This document shows positions 11,819-23,700 of a stretch of 64,000 bases of DNA, piece by piece (position 1 is the first letter of the stretch; every line of letters starts with the position of its first letter). Both the position numbers and the translations under genes were made by a program. Location of the stretch: positions 2,542,001 through 2,606,000 of the forward strand of contig OY755189.1 of the NCBI GenBank assembly GCA_963576735.1, given 5' to 3'. The stretch comes from Bedellia somnulentella (Eukaryota > Arthropoda > Insecta > Lepidoptera > Bedelliidae). Below the pieces are notes generated by a model. The model searched no databases. It was not told where the DNA came from and worked only from the letters and a program-made list of their open reading frames with translations.

Positions 11819-12073
11819 AGCCGTGTAGAGCCGGATTAGAATGTCGCTACCCCTTTCTACCCACGGGTGTCGTAAGAGGCGACTAAGGGTATTGGGGCTT
11901 TTTATTGGATTTTTGGGCGATGCGGTTGGAGAAGCATCAGCAAAAACCTTTATTTTTACCATCTTTTCCCCACTCAACTTCCAAAAGTGGCTGAGGAATT
12001 TATTATTCCTTAGCTCTGGCTACCCCTTTTAGGGAAATATAGCCGTGAGTATATGTATGTATGTGTATGTATG
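11819..12073 (+). mobile_element. Family A SINE, right arm of an inverted pair
   Basis: Near-complete plus-strand copy from GCCGTGTAGAGCCGG to (TATG)n. With the copy at 11535-11773 it could fold into a hairpin of about 240 bp. Confidence 0.85.
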
Positions 12074-12335
12074 AGAATAGAATAGAAACAAGTGATATTT
12101 GTTATGATCATGCAAAGAGGCGATTAAATAGTCTCTGCTTACATACTTGAGTTCTATATTTAGTAGATATTTTCAATAAAAAATATTGGACTCAAGTTTA
12201 ATCAAAAACATAGAAGCTATTTGAATTAAAAAATATATTTAGTAATTTTTAAATATATTACGACAATTCTTTAGAAATAAGGTTAACCGAGTAAAATTCA
12301 AACTTTATAAAAAAAAAAAGTATAATGCCGACTCA

Positions 12336-12780
12336 ACTCAACTCAACTTTCACGCTATATATTTTAGAAAGGGTGGCAGAGAGGTTCTGAACATCACGTG
12401 AAATATTGGTCACCTAGTGCCCACTTTTCGTTTGGCCATAAGTTCCACTAAGTACACTGTCACATGACTAAGTACAACTCAGCTATGTGTTTCTTTGTTG
12501 CTTCTTCTCTTTACGAACACCTTCCGAAGCAACGGATTAGAGATAAATTTAAATTTTTTACGTTCAAAAAATGTTAGTATTTAACTAAATTTTGAAAAAT
12601 TAACTTTTTGACTATTGACTTTGATGTGGGTTCCCTCACGAAGTGGTCCCTTAAGTTAACTACCTTGATTAAATAACAACACTCAGGCGGTACATAGGAT
12701 TCGAAGCTACGCGTGTCTACATACGAGTAAGAGGCGGTGGTGCTCCCCACTGAGCTATCACGGTGTTTACACTCAGTGGT
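12336..12780 (-). mobile_element. Family B SINE, diverged, with tRNA-like head
   Basis: It starts with the TTTCACGC end and ends with a tRNA-like segment around CCCACTGAGCTATCACGGTG (minus strand), the family B head. Confidence 0.55.
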
Positions 12781-13524
12781 TACAGGATTATTTGACAGGT
12801 TACTTTTAATCTGACGGCATTCTTCACAAATGGATTTTACACAGTGGATGTTACAAAATTCCACCCTTTAGAGGTGTGAAAATGCGATTTGAAATGATGA
12901 AGTTTCAATAAGTAAGTTCCAGTATTACGTATCAATAAGCTTTGATATACTCGTAAATTGAAACTGGAACTCATCGATGTTAAATAATTTTATGAAAGTA
13001 AATTCATTCAAGAACAGTTATAATAAAATTTATTGATCTCAGGCAATGTTTTCCAAGCTGTGCGTGAGAAAAAACTAAGAACTGGACTTCGCGAGGTCAT
13101 TCTGCATCACGAAGAATTAAGAAATGAGAATCTACCTCATCCACCCTACATCCCTGACTTAGCATTTGTGTTTTTTTTAATTAAAGGCAAAAAATAATAA
13201 TTTTCTTTTCATTTCCTGATAATGCCATTGTCTATGAAGTAGCAATTTCTAACTTTTCTTATCGGACGACTAGATAAAGTACTTCTTTGAAAAACTGTAT
13301 CATGATTTCTTAATGTTTTATTTTATCATATTTTAAATATTAATCTGCAGAAAACCGTTTTTTTATATTTCGAACGCATCGCAGAGCCCCATTTTTTCTA
13401 AACATTCATATCAGTATAATGGTTTTAATAATCAACAAATAGCCAATATAGGATATATTCAAAAAGTTTCACCCCAAACAATATGGTTTTAGAGAAGCTA
13501 TGACTGACGCATAAATGACATAAA
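12781..13524. other. Intergenic, nothing recognised
   Basis: AT-rich, without a supported ORF or repeat. Confidence 0.5.
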
Positions 13525-13768
13525 TACATACATATACTCACGGTTATAAATCTCTAGAAGGAGTGGCCAGAGCTAAGGAGTTAGAAACTTCTCAGGCACT
13601 TTCGGAAGTTCAGTGGGAAAAAGATGGTAAAAAAAAGGTTGCTGGTGATGGGTCTCCATCCGCATCGCCCATAAATCCCGTGTAAAGCCCAAAATACCCT
13701 TAGTTATCTCTTAGGTACACCCAGAGGAACAAAAGGGATAGTGATATTCTAAGCCGACACTACACACC
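13525..13768 (-). mobile_element. Family A SINE
   Basis: Complete but diverged minus-strand copy, from CATACATATACTCACGG to CCGACACTACACACC. Confidence 0.8.
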
Positions 13769-14130
13769 ATGACATAATAATCACATTTTTGGTTCCACGC
13801 AACCCGATCGATTTACTCTGCGATTCTACAAAGGTTTTGGAATGTGCAGCTCATTATTACAATTAACTAGAAAATTCTAACATAATGGAATATGAATCAC
13901 ACAATTGAAGTAAACCTAGTATACAAATCCTGACTTTCCATGAATGAAACCTTCCACGCTCCTTTCTCTCTTTTAGGATCAAAACGAAACTTATCACTTT
14001 AACTTGCCTCTTTTTGTATTTCCACTAACTTAGTGACTGTATCCCTTTCATGACTCACCTCGCTCGATCCCAACTTTCCTAACTCTACTTACTCTACAAG
14101 TTAATAAGGAAGATTAACTTTCAAATATTT
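13769..14130. other. Intergenic, nothing recognised
   Basis: No ORF, tRNA-like box or repeat was identified. Confidence 0.5.
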
Positions 14131-14378
14131 ACATACATACATATACTCACGGCTATAAATCCCTTAACGGGGTAGCCAGAGCTTGGGAATGAGAAATTCC
14201 TCAGCCACTTTTGGAAGTTGATTGGGGAAAAGATGGTAATAATAAATGATTTTGGTGACGGGTCTCCAACCACATCGCCCAAAAATCACTTAAAAAGCCC
14301 CTATACCCTTAGTCGCCTCTTACGATCACCCATGGCTAGAAATGGGGTAGTGTTATTCTAAGCCGACACTACACAGCA
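14131..14378 (-). mobile_element. Family A SINE
   Basis: Complete minus-strand copy of the CCCTTAACGGGG / CCACATCGCCC subtype that recurs at 39506, 40960 and 51526. Confidence 0.85.
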
Positions 14379-14637
14379 AGTACTTCTACAAGACACTACT
14401 TCACTTGTTATATCAATCTATAAATTATCTATTATAACCATAACGAACCAGGCTCGCGGCGGCTTATCGATTAATTTGGACGCTTTGTTTAGAATATCTC
14501 CTTCCTACATTTAATCATGTTTTGGTTTGATAACTATGTGAGTTATCCTTATCCGAAATTCGTTACAGATGATGTATATGTTATGAAAAAATGTATCTCT
14601 AGTTAACTACATGGAATTATCATAGATCAAAGTTGAG

Positions 14638-14645
14638 TATATATA
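14638..14645 (+). promoter_or_regulatory. TATA box of the Cys/Gly-rich gene
   Basis: TATATATA stands about 31 bp upstream of an initiator-like TCACAGT (A at 14671) and 65 bp upstream of the ATG at 14703. Spacing and order fit a TATA-dependent, tissue-specific insect promoter. The transcription start is inferred from sequence only. Confidence 0.55.
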
Positions 14646-14702
14646 CTCTGATAATCTGTAGGTTTATGTCACAGTACTTTGAAGTCAGAGACAGGCTCCA
14701 AC

Positions 14703-17700
14703 ATGGGTTGTAACAAAGCCTTTATATTTTTAGGTAAGTTTTGGTTTTATTATATTTATCTAGTTTTTGTTTACATCGTCCACTATGGAAACCTAAAGTA
14801 GGACTATACTGCCTTTCATTTTCATGCAAAACCCGTGCAAGTTTATTAAATAGGGGTGGAAAGTTAGTATGGGATTTTTTTAATTTTAAAAGATGAAACT
14901 TTATATTTTAACACTTGATAATAAATAAAAAAAAACAATGCGTTCCTGCGTTTTTGAAATTTTGACCTGTGAGAGGATGAAATAGGCGTTGAAAGTTTGA
15001 AGTTCATAATTTGTTTGCATTAAGGCACTAAATAAGAACCGAAAAGACCGTTGTTCTAGCATTTTGAATTTTTACCAGTATGGTGGTGAAATAGGGGTTG
15101 AAAATATAGGCTAAGAACCTCATTATACTTTCTCAGTTTGATCTAGGTACGACATTTTTAACTTATTAATTATTTTGAAAATTACAATATTTTAGATGAG
15201 CATTCCATAGGTAATGTTGTTTAGTTTGATGTCTTTTATCAATTTAAAATATGAAAAGGGTATGTTTTAAAACGAGGTCTAGGCCAATTAAATGTTGTTA
15301 TTAATGACTTTTGGGCCGATATACTACTAAATATTTAAATTGCTGGCAGACATAATGCTGTTTTTCCCGTAATGTATCGATAGTATGATTATGGTTTCCT
15401 AGGGTGTACCTACCTTATACACTAAACATGTATTTTTCGTATTTTTTTTGCTTAATATATAAATAATAAACAAATAAATAAAAAGATTTTATTTGCCTTT
15501 TTACACATATTACAAAAAGAAATCTATATCATACAGTTAAAAGAAGTAAAAAAAGAAGAACAAATTAGATAACAATAAAAAAAAAAAACACAAAATGGTT
15601 ACGAGCTCGGTCTAACCACTTAAAGCGGATAGCTCCGGTTTTCAGCTCTAACCAATACTTATAACTAAATAAAACTTAAAGACTAACTTATAGAACTAAA
15701 CACACAAAATAACATACACACGTACAAATATACATATTCTTAGCTAATAGCTAATGTACAATATGTGAGTATTTTTGGGTACATGCGCCTTATACATAAA
15801 AAGATAACATTTACATATAAAATATTCTAAACATATACAATACATACATATACAAACATAGAATATATATATATATATATACATACATACAGATATAGAA
15901 TATTTATATACACATATAAGTACAATACACACAAATATTCTAAATATTTACATATGAAAATTATAGGTATGAAGTATGTTAACAATAAAAACAAATAATA
16001 CTCTTTTGCGTCTTAATGGATAATATGAATACTTACACACATGTGCACATATATAGTTATAGCACATATGACATACATTAATATTAACTTGTATATTGCC
16101 TTTAAAAATAATAAAGTATATATTAAAGGGTAGCTCCTATACAATAAACTTTATTTTTTTAAGCAATTTTTACTGCATCTTAATAAACGTTTAGTAATAT
16201 AGATGAGAGTACACAACTCTTGGTGCGCGAGCCGACTCGCACTTGGCCGGTTTTTTATTTTCTTAGATGACAGAATCTTGCGAGACAATAAAGAGTGAAT
16301 TATTTTTACGCCGATTACACTGATGCCGTGTAGTGCCGACTTAGAATGTCACTACAACTTTCTACCCACGGGTGTCGTAAGAGGCAACTAAGGGATTTTG
16401 GGTGATGCAGTTGGAGACCAATCCCCTGCTATACTTTATTTGTACCATCTTGCGCCTATCAAGGTCCAATTTTGGCTGAGGAGTTTTTTGCTCAGAAACT
16501 CTGGCTACCCCTGTTTAGGATTTATGGCCGTAAGTGTATGTATTAAACTAGATTTTCATTTGTTTCAGTTTTCGTATCATCATCAATAGCTGCACCTTTG
16601 TTTCCACCGGGCGTCGTGCCCTGTGTGCCACCTTACCTTTGTCCTAGACCCTACCCAAGTCCTTGTCCAATCCCTTGGCCGTGTCAGCAGTCTTGTCTAG
16701 CCCCATGTCCCGGATCTCTGCAACTTCCTATTGGGTGTAGCAGCAGTTGCGGAGGTGGATGCGGTGGTGGTTGCGGCAATGGATGTGGAGGTTCCTCTGG
16801 TTTCATACCTAGTTGCGTTGGTTGCGGGTGTGGAAGCAGTTGTCTAGGCGGATGTGGGAGCGGTTGTCTAGGCGCATGCAGTTCCGGAAGCGGATGTGGA
16901 GGTGGATGCGGTTGTATTGGTGGATGTGGAAACGGTTGTCAAGGTGGATGCGGAAATGGATGCGGTTGTATTAGCGGAGGTGGGAACGGTTGTCAAGGTG
17001 GATGCGGAAATGGATGCGGTTGTATTGGCGGAGGTGGATGCGGTTTAATTGGTGGTTGCCAAGGTGGAAGCGGATGCGGTTGTGGAGGCGGTTGTGGAGG
17101 CAGTTGTCTAGGTGGATGCAATTCTGTAAGTGGATGTAGTTGTATTGGCGGATGTAGAGGCGGATGCGGTTGCATTGGCAGATGTGGAAGCTGTTGTCAA
17201 GGCGGATGTGTAGGCGGATGCAGTTGTCAAGGGGGATGTGGTTGTATTGGCGGATGTGGAAGCTGCTGTCAAGGTGGATGTGGAGGCGGATGTGGAGGCA
17301 GTTGTCTAGGCGGATGTGGAAGCAATTGTCTAGGCGGATGCAGTTCCGGAAGTGGATGTAGTTGTATTGGCGGATGTGGAGGTGGATGTGGAGGTGGATG
17401 TGGTTGTATTGGCAGATGTGGATGTGGTTGTATTGGCGGATGTGGAAGCTGCTGTCAAGGTGGATCTGGAGGCGGATGCAGTTGTCAAGGCGGATGTGGA
17501 GGCGGATGCGGTTGTCAAGGTGGATGTGGTTGTATTGGCGGATGTGGAAGCTGCTATCAAGGTGGATGTGGAAGTAGTTGTCTAGGTGGATGTGGAAGCT
17601 GCTGTCAAGGTGGATGTGGAGGCGGATGCGGTTGTCAAGGTGGATGTGGATATGGATGTGGAAGCGGATGCAGTTGTGTTTCCACAGGTGGATGCAATTG

Positions 17701-20673
17701 TCTAGGCGATTGTGGTAGCACTTGTATTGGTGGATGTGGAGGCGGATGTGGAAGCGGATGCTGTGGTCAAGGTGAGAATGACATGAGAATGGTAGACCTA
17801 TTAGTTGTAAAACATTAGAAGACTAAAGAATTTGGCTACCCCTTTTTGAGATTCATAGCCGTGAGTAAATGTATGTATGTATTTTGAATGTTTTTGTTCA
17901 TGAAAACCTCATTTGGGGATTATTACTAATAAATAAATACATACATACATACATACATATACTCACGGCTATAAATCCCTAAAAGGGGTAGCCAGAGCTG
18001 AGAAATTAGAAATTTTAATAAATAAAGAATAAATAAAGGAAAGAAAAATTATGACACAGGCGGGAATCGAACCCGCGACCTCGGGTATACGCCCCCGTTG
18101 CTCTGCCAATTGAGCTACCGTGTCAATCAATGCAAGCCTATGTCGAAATTTTTCTTTCCTTTATTTATTCTTTATTTATGTATGTATATCTTATTAAGTA
18201 AATTACAAAACTCACAGTGTAAAATCGTGTTAGAAGTTAATTCTTTTAGTACGAAAATGTTTCAGATTATTCCTTTATTTAAATTTAACCTAAAAGTTAG
18301 ATATAATCAGTATTTGCCGTGTAGTCTCGGTTTAGAATGTCTTTACCCCTTTCTATCCACGGGTTTCGCAAGAGGCGACTAAAGGTATGGGGCTTTTTTT
18401 AGTTATTGTTGGGCGATTGGAGACCCATCAGCAACAACTTTTATATTAATATCTTTTCCCACACTCAACTTCCAAAAGTGGCTGATGAATTTTATTTCGA
18501 CGCTCTGGCTACCCCTTTTAGGGATTTATAGCCGTGAGTATATGTATTTAAGTATATAATCAAAGACATAAAACGGGATTCATTTATTTTTGCAAAAAGA
18601 TAGATATGCGCAGATCTGCTATAGGTAAATATCATTAGACCTAAAAACTTTAACCATTAAAAAAAGCTAGTAATACAGACAGACCCAATACACAAAAAGA
18701 CAGATACTCGGTTATATATGAAAGTAGTAATAAGTTATTTAAACAAATTACCTTTAAAATAAAGTAAGAGTGATGTGTGAGGTACCATTGCATTTAAATA
18801 AGAGTATTTATTTTTGTATGAAGGTTGTGGCGGAAGCTGCGGAGGTTGCAGTAGTTGCTGTGACAGCGCGAACTGCTATGGAGGCTGTGCAGGTGGATGT
18901 AGCGGTAGCTGCGGCGGACGTAAGTGTTTCCAATTAAAGAAATAATGAAATTTATATACGGTCATTTTAAACAAAGACCAGATTAGCCCTAAATTAAGTC
19001 AAATTTGTGTTATGTACTATACTAATACTGACTCAACGATATATGTAATACTAGTGGATCGTCCCAGCTTCGCACGGGTAGCGTTGTTTTTTTTAAATAT
19101 TTGAGGTTTCTTTCTTCAGTCACTGCTCAAGCATTGTGAAATTCAGCGCAATGTTTTCAATTTATTAAATTTATAGCACTCCCTAAACAGTGTACTTTGG
19201 TGATTTTAAATGCGCTTTGATGAACGGTTCAGTATTTCCGTTTAATAGCATTTTTTTAAATAAAACGCTATGAAGTATTTATAACAATCTAAAAAATAAA
19301 TCATTACGTGATTTAGGATGCAACTACTCGCGCCATCTAGTATGATATATGTAAATTAGTAAAGATTTGGTTTTGATCACGGGCGCGATGGCTTATTTTA
19401 TGTATAATTTCGGTGTTTGTCTACCGATTTGTATGATTCTTTTTTTATTGAATAGGTAATAATGTTACCTTTTTTAAATTTGGGATGAGTGCGACGTTTA
19501 CGAACGTAAGAGTTAACAAATATAATCAGAATGATGAATGAGTTATTGTGAGTCAACCGTAAAAGATAGACATAAACTGCTGAGGTTTTTTTTTAGATAA
19601 TTTTATGAAGAATATTTCCGTCACACATGATTTCTATGTAAGTTTAACCATTGAGGCTGCACACGCGACGGAAGCTTAAAAAATGGAGTAACTTTTCCCG
19701 TTTTCCCAAAATTTCCCGAAATTCCCCTTTACTACTCTGCTGGAAAGTATACAAAAACCTGCGCAAGTGTATGAAGAATATTTTTACCAAGTTTCGTTAA
19801 AATCCGTCGAGTGGTTTTTGTTTCCATAAGGAACATACAAACCGACAGACAGACAGACAAAAATTTTACTGATTGCATTTTTGGCATCAGTATCGATCCC
19901 TAATCACCACCTGATAGTTATTTTGAAAATATATTTCATGTACAGAATTGACCTCTCTACAGATTTATTATAAGTATATATTATATAATATACATTTAAA
20001 TAACATTCCATACTAAAAAACAATCATTTATTCTCATCACATAAATGTTGCTGAGGTTGCGGGTCCTCCTCGGTCCGGAGGTTCGGGTATGGAACCCGCA
20101 ACCTCGGGACCGAGAAACTTGTTACCTATTTACGCGACCACGGACTTCGTCAAAGAAAATCAGTACAATACTAATAAAATACATACATACATCCATACAT
20201 ATACTCACGGCTATAATTCCCTAGAAGGGGTAGCCAGAGCTAAGGAATTATAAATTCCTCAGCCACGTTTGGAAGTTGAGTGGGGAAAAGATCGTAAAAT
20301 AAAGGTTTTTGGTGATAGGTCTCCAACCGCATCGCCGAAAAATCCAATAAAAAGCCCCAATACCCTTTTATTTTTTATTTTTATTTTATTTTTATTAGGA
20401 ACATCAACAGCGACATAAGTAATAATACACAGTTAATAATAGAAATCAAGTAAGGCCAATGACAGATGTTCACAGGTGTACAGAAAACATATCTAACAAT
20501 AATCTTGTTTTTACGTTACATTTGATTTTCAACACATGTTTTTTTTATAGCAAGTAACTCAAATACATACAATTTTAAGAGGAAATAAAATAGATATTAA
20601 TAACAATATTTAAAGCAAAATTGTTTTGATCCACGATATCTCAGGGGTGTGTGTATGTGCATGTGTGTGTGTA

Positions 20674-20713
<40 letters not shown>

Positions 20714-23700
20714 TGTGTGTGTGTAAAACAAATAAAAATCTGTGACATACATAAAGGCATATAAGAATGTATGTGTTATTAAATTATACTCATAATATAA
20801 TATGTATATTAAGAATTAAAAAGTACGTCCATTACAGCTTTTCTGAATGCGCATCTACTTAGATTAAAAAGATCTAAGTCATGGAAGTTTTTATTATATT
20901 CGGATAAAATACGACTAAACGGAGCGTTCTGTGAGTAGTTAGTTCTGGAAATTGGTACGGAGAACAAACTATTTATGGTATGGCGAGTCCTATATGATGG
21001 CGTGTTAAGTCCAACCTGTGCAAGTAAGTTTGGGTTATCCAAACGACCATGAATTATATCATGTAGAACGGTTAGGTCAGTTAAAATACGGCGATCCTCT
21101 AATCTTAACATTTTATGAAATTTACAACTCATTTCGTAACACTTATGGAAGTTTTTAGTTTTAAAATTTAAGTGTCGTACAAAAATATGTTGTATTCTTT
21201 CAATCATATGCTTGTACTTAATGTACTGAGGGGACCAAACACTTGAGGCGAACTCCAGAATACTGCGAACATAGGCATAATAAACCGTCTGTATACATTT
21301 AGGGTCTTTAAACGTTTCACAAGTCCTCATTACAAAGCCCAGATTTTTGTATGCACGATTAGTGATATCAACAATGTGTTGTTCAAAAGTAAGCTTTGAA
21401 TCTAAAGTAACGCCGAGGTCTTTTACTGCATTAACTCTCCGGATAGGCTGTTTATTAATATAGTAAGTATTAATGATGGGTTTATTACTTCGTGAAAAAG
21501 TAATTTGCACGCATTTTGACACATTTATGTCTATTCTGTTCTCGTTATAGTAATCGGTGAGGCGATCCAAATCCCTTTGTAGCTTATAACAGTCGTCGGC
21601 TTGTCGTATACCACAATAAACCTTTTTGTCATCTGCATACATTATAAAATTGGTCTCACATATGGCTGTAAAAATATCGTACAAATAAATATTATATAAA
21701 AGGGGACCCAAATGGGATCCTTGGGGTACTCCTGATGGTATGTCAACAAAACCTGATCGAAAACCACCCAAAACAACAGCTTGATGACGGTTAGATATAT
21801 AAGATTTTATCCATCTAAAGAAACCCTTAGTCGCTTCTTACGACACCCGTGGGTAGAAAGGGATAGCGGCATTCTAAGCCGGCACTACACGGCACTAATA
21901 AAATAAAATATTTGTTATCCATCCATGTATTATAAAAAAATACAGTCATACAATTTTAACACATCAACATGCGGGATAAAATTAAGTTGGTTTATTTTGT
22001 TTAAAGATTATAAATTGTCTTTATAATTGTGTATTTTAAACTTTTGAAATAACAAGTAAAAGTCACACCAAAATATTCCAAGGGACTACATACTTACAAC
22101 TTACAAGTTTCCGTTTTTATTTATAGGAAGCATGCGATGGTTTCAATATCCAACCAGCTGTGGAGGAAGCAGTTGCTGTAACAATATAAACAGTTGTGGA
22201 GGTGGTTGCAGTGGCGGATGTGGATCACAAGGGTGCGGATGTGGATGTGGAAATGGTTGTAGCTGCAGCAATTGCGGCAGTGGCAGTGAGTTTTTAAAAT
22301 AAATCAGAAGCACTTATAGAGTCATTAATTATAAATAATAAATAAATAAATATATAGACATATTATACATAAACATAAACGTTCACGCCGTTTATCCCCG
22401 AAGGGGTTGGCAGAGGTACCAATACTCCTGAACTCACATGGCAAGCGCCATCTAGTTTCCAGAGAAGGTACCCACGTTTTGCTTAGACAGTGTACTCGCG
22501 TGATAGGGGGCAGGCCTATCGCCGTTTTGTACGAATACACTGTCACATGACTAAGTACAACTCAGCCATGTGGGTTTCCTCACGATGTTTTCCCTCACCG
22601 TTAGCAACCATGATAAATTAACCACACATATGACTTTAGAAAAGACAAATTGGTGTAGGCCCGTCCCAGGATTGGAACTCACGCCCTTCTGTTTTCGGAC
22701 GGGTGTCCTACCCACTGGACTATCATGTCGCATATATATATATATTATACACAGATCAAGTTAGTCCCAAACAAAGTAAGACTTGTATTATTGGATACTA
22801 AGTCGATGATGTATTTAATATTATATAATACACATATAAATCACATCCAAGACTAAGAAACATCATATTAGCTCATCACACAGATGTTGCCCTCAGCGGG
22901 GATCGAACCTGCAACCTGCGGACCGAGAGGTAGTCACCTAACCACTCGACCACGGATTCCGTCCTCGTCCATTGATTCATTATTTACAGCATAGAAAAAC
23001 TAGTGGTCATTATTAGAGAAATAACTCTTATAGATTGGAAATAAATCAACATAACAAAAACAAATTAAAAGAAAAATAGGTTACAGCTCATTTTAGACTA
23101 CTTTAGCGACATTAGGAAACCAATAACAATCAGTCCGTATTTAATAGTAAGACCTTTAAGTTAGTATAAGCATTAAAAGTATAAAATTTTACAGGATATG
23201 TGCGGTGGCTCCGTTTCAGTAATGGAGGCTGTGGAGGTTGCAGTAGCAGTTGTAATAATGGAAACGGTTGTGGTGGAGGATGTAATGGATGCAATTGTAT
23301 AGGCAGTAATGGGTATAGTTGTGGAGGTGGATGTAATGGATGTAGCTGTATAGGTGGATGTAATGGATGTGGTTGTGGAGGTGGATGTGGAGGTGGATGT
23401 AGTGGATGCAGTTGTGGAGGTGGATGTAATGGATGCAGCTGTGTAGGTGGATGTAATGGATGTGGTTATGGAGGTGGATGTAGTGGATGCAGTTGTGGAG
23501 GTGGATGTAGTGGATGCAGCTGTGTAGGTGGATGTAATGGATGTGGTTGTGGAGGTGGATGTAATGGATGCAGTTGTGGAGGCGGATGTGGAAGTAGTTG
23601 TCTAGGCGGGTATGGGAGCGTTTGTCTAGGCGGATGCAATTCCGGAAGCGGATGTAGTTGTATTGGTGGATGTGGAGGTGGATGCGGTTGTAATGCTGGT

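Larger units (their letters stand above)
20181..21893 (-). mobile_element. Family A SINE split by a LINE insertion
   Basis: SINE halves at 20181-20367 and 21823-21893 join cleanly at CCAATACCCTT / TAGTCGCTTCTTACGAC. The sequence ACCCTT is present on both sides of the inserted LINE and is the likely target-site duplication. Confidence 0.8.

Noticed and set aside
16598..17818. A stand-alone 406-residue Cys/Gly ORF starting at 16598
   Set aside because: The start codon would be TTG and the frame runs on past a good donor at 17771 into a non-repetitive tail. Splicing to exon 1 at 14703 and exon 3 at 18824 explains the locus better.
18054..18125. A functional tRNA gene
   Set aside because: The acceptor, D and T arms are fine but the anticodon arm has a four-pair stem, an eight-base loop and no U33, so it is called tRNA-like.
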